Assembly (NCBI GenBank): GCA_015231815.1
Contig: JADGAW010000142.1
Location: forward strand, 1-6,000
Direction: 5' to 3'
From: Nitrospinota bacterium
GTDB taxonomy: Bacteria > Nitrospinota_A > JADGAW01
DNA: 6,000 nucleotides
This document shows, piece by piece, positions 4,359 through 6,000 of the stretch. Below the pieces are notes generated by a model that was not told the DNA's origin, did not search any database, and worked only from the letters and a program-made list of their open reading frames with translations. The position numbers and the translations under genes were made by a program. Positions within the stretch are counted from its first letter, which is position 1. Every line of letters starts with the position of its first letter.

Positions 4359-6000
4359 TCAAGAAGCTTTTTCGATAAGGACAGACCAATAACTCTCTAC
4401 TTTTTTCTTGGCAAGAATTTTATGGCTTTCATTTTCCAGAGAGTTGGGGACATTTTGAATTGGCTCGCCGTCGTCAAGAAGAATTTCAAGGGTTTGACCT
4501 CCCTCCATCTGCTCCAGAACGAGCTTTGTTTTGATGAAGTTCATGGGACATTTCACGTTACGGAAGTCCTTAAATGCATGAGCTTTTTCTTCTGCTTCCT
4601 CTTGCTTTGTCTCAGTTTTTTTTGCCTGCTTGAAACTAAAACGAAGGGAATCATCCATGTCTTCGTACAGGTTTATCATGGTATCTGCCAGAGCAAAAAC
4701 CTTTTCCTTGTTTTGAAGAAGTCCTTGGGTATTATTTTCCTGTGCTTGCCTGATGACTTCCTTGAACTCCTCAGGTACTACTCCCTCGTCAATGAAATTC
4801 TCCGTAAAATAAGCAAAAACCTCCTCGTTTTTATTGGTGTCAAGTCCCCTTGTAATAAGAAGCATACGTGAAGCAAAGAGAGTAATATCGAATATTGCCG
4901 TTAGTTTTTCCTCTTCAGAAGGAGAACTTTTAATAACCTCAATTGCTTTTTTCATTGACTTAACATCAACATCAATCATATCGAAAAGCCCTGCGGAACA
5001 TTGGTCAGTTCCAATATCTTCAAGAGAAAGAGGAGTTTCTGCCCCCCAGTCGATGTAATAATTCTTGTCTTCAGAAAAAGTAGGAACATTACTATATTTT
5101 TCAGCAAGTTTTATCATTTCCTCTTTTCCACCTTGATTTAAAAAGTCAGAAAAGGACTTATGGTTGCCCGCCAAATAATGTTCCAGCAGGTTATGAACAA
5201 AGCTCGGAAGATCCTTTGCATTTACTTCGGTAATTTCCTCACCAATTTTTGAAATACCATCGCCAATAATTGCTCCGGCAACAATCTTATAGGAAGGATA
5301 AAGACTGCCTTCTCTACGGGTTGCTTTTCCATAAAAACCAAGGTCGGCAATTGCGTGTTGTCCGCAACAGTTTGAACAACCAGACATAAAAAGTCTGAGT
5401 TCGTTTGCGTTGTCAAGGTTTATGGTGCTTTTTCCCAGCTTTTCGGTTATTGCGTCGCCAAGTCCTCGTGAAAGGCAAATACCTAATTTGCAGGTTGCTG
5501 CTCCTGTGCAGGAAATAATGTTTCCCGATAATGCTGGTTTGCTCGAAAGCGGTGATGCTTCCATAGCTACTTCAAAAACATTTCCTAGATGACTTTCCGG
5601 GATATTTCGTAGATGAATATTTTGTTTTGAGGAAAAACGAACGGTATCTTCACCGAAGTTTTTTACGAGATTTACGATGGCTTTAACAGATGATTCCTTT
5701 ATGTTTCCGTGCTTGAGAGGTATTTGTACCGAAACAAGTCCCTCCTGTTTTTGTTGTGTTACAAATCGATTCTTACAAAGATTGAACTCTTCCGATTCAT
5801 TTGTTTTTACTGCAATATTAATCGTCTTCTCTATACCGTGGATTGAGGGTTTAATACTCAAAGAAAGGTTTGGGTTCTTTTCTAATTCCTTTAATTCTTC
5901 TTCAAAAAGTCTTACAAACTCTTCCCGACCAAGTTTTTGCCAGAGAAATCTTAGACGAGAAGCATATTTTTTTCTTCTGTTGCCATGTTTGTCAAACATT
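4359..6000 (-). CDS. Siroheme sulfite (nitrite) reductase with HEPN-like and TusA domains, 5'-partial
   Basis: This is most of a ferredoxin-type siroheme reductase; sulfite (or nitrite) would be reduced by six electrons. The ATG at 5999 is internal: the segment HGNRRKKYASRLRFLWQKLG is typical of the junction after the first half of these duplicated enzymes, so the N-terminal half lies beyond the right edge. Residue numbers below count from that Met. The 4Fe-4S-siroheme ligands are complete: CTGAATCKLG (Cys164, Cys170; CX5C) and GCSNCCGQH (Cys208, Cys212; CX3C). Residues 1-275 are reductase. Residues 318-337 hold a WGAETPLSLEDIGTDQCSAG segment. Residues about 364-457 form a HEPN-like helical module (ASRMLLITRGLD, then EEVFAYFTENF) without an RX4-6H RNase motif. 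A charged Lys/Glu linker follows, then residues 475-546 form a TusA/SirA sulfurtransferase domain (DFRNVKCPMNFIKTKL; active Cys484). The TusA fusion and the nearby JAMM gene favour sulfite over nitrite. The stop is TGA. Confidence 0.93.
   Translation of the reverse strand, partial: MFDKHGNRRKKYASRLRFLWQKLGREEFVRLFEEELKELEKNPNLSLSIKPSIHGIEKTINIAVKTNESEEFNLCKNRFVTQQKQEGLVSVQIPLKHGNIKESSVKAIVNLVKNFGEDTVRFSSKQNIHLRNIPESHLGNVFEVAMEASPLSSKPALSGNIISCTGAATCKLGICLSRGLGDAITEKLGKSTINLDNANELRLFMSGCSNCCGQHAIADLGFYGKATRREGSLYPSYKIVAGAIIGDGISKIGEEITEVNAKDLPSFVHNLLEHYLAGNHKSFSDFLNQGGKEEMIKLAEKYSNVPTFSEDKNYYIDWGAETPLSLEDIGTDQCSAGLFDMIDVDVKSMKKAIEVIKSSPSEEEKLTAIFDITLFASRMLLITRGLDTNKNEEVFAYFTENFIDEGVVPEEFKEVIRQAQENNTQGLLQNKEKVFALADTMINLYEDMDDSLRFSFKQAKKTETKQEEAEEKAHAFKDFRNVKCPMNFIKTKLVLEQMEGGQTLEILLDDGEPIQNVPNSLENESHKILAKKKVESYWSVLIEKAS

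Noticed and set aside
4422..4871. A 149-codon + strand frame inside the reductase-TusA gene
   Set aside because: It is antisense to the TusA and HEPN-like domains; the translation is low-complexity Phe/Leu/Cys and has no support.
845..4910. MNT nucleotidyltransferase plus HEPN-like module as a HEPN/MNT toxin-antitoxin pair
   Set aside because: The two modules are in different large enzymes on opposite strands more than 3 kb apart, and the HEPN-like part lacks the RX4-6H RNase motif.

Overview
The window is from an AT-rich bacterial chromosome. Bacterial rather than archaeal origin is supported by a sigma70-type promoter (TTGACT plus an extended TGATATAAT -10) and by a tRNA gene with an encoded CCA end. 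The one TGA that closes a protein gene comes right after a complete-looking C-terminal domain, so the genetic code looks standard. The phylum cannot be fixed from sequence alone. The two protein starts visible here have no clear Shine-Dalgarno sequence. The radical SAM and siroheme Fe-S enzymes suit an anaerobe or facultative organism, but that is inference.

Layout, left to right. (1) 2-2206 (+): the 3' part of a large multidomain gene that runs in from beyond the left edge. It combines an uncharacterised N-terminal region, an MNT-type nucleotidyltransferase domain (GS...SDVD) and a C-terminal aminoglycoside-phosphotransferase (APH)/choline-kinase-fold domain (HGDxxxxN, IDF). (2) 2285-3292 (+): a radical SAM protein with a reduced SPASM/twitch-like C-terminus, 78 bases downstream and probably in the same transcript. 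(3) 3322-3783 (-): a JAB/JAMM metalloprotease that converges on the radical SAM gene. (4) 3784-4103: an intergenic stretch with a 12-bp perfect inverted repeat extended into a long hairpin, followed by a second hairpin. (5) 4155-4228 (+): tRNA-Cys(GCA) with its own promoter. (6) 4359-6000 (-): most of a siroheme sulfite/nitrite reductase that carries a HEPN-like helical module and a C-terminal TusA domain. Its N-terminus lies beyond the right edge.

The right half has a sulfur theme. A siroheme reductase fused to TusA, together with a JAMM peptidase, matches the known gene neighbourhoods in which sulfite is reduced and sulfide is loaded onto a ThiS-like carrier that a JAMM enzyme first trims (CysO/Mec+ in Mycobacterium; HcyS/HcyD in Wolinella). 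The carrier and its E1-like activase are not in this window and would be expected beyond the right edge or elsewhere. A cysteine tRNA sits between the two genes on the opposite strand. The left half is less understood: an NTase-kinase fusion followed by a radical SAM enzyme suggests a small modification or biosynthesis pathway whose substrate cannot be read from the sequence. This pair is the best candidate here for an undescribed system.
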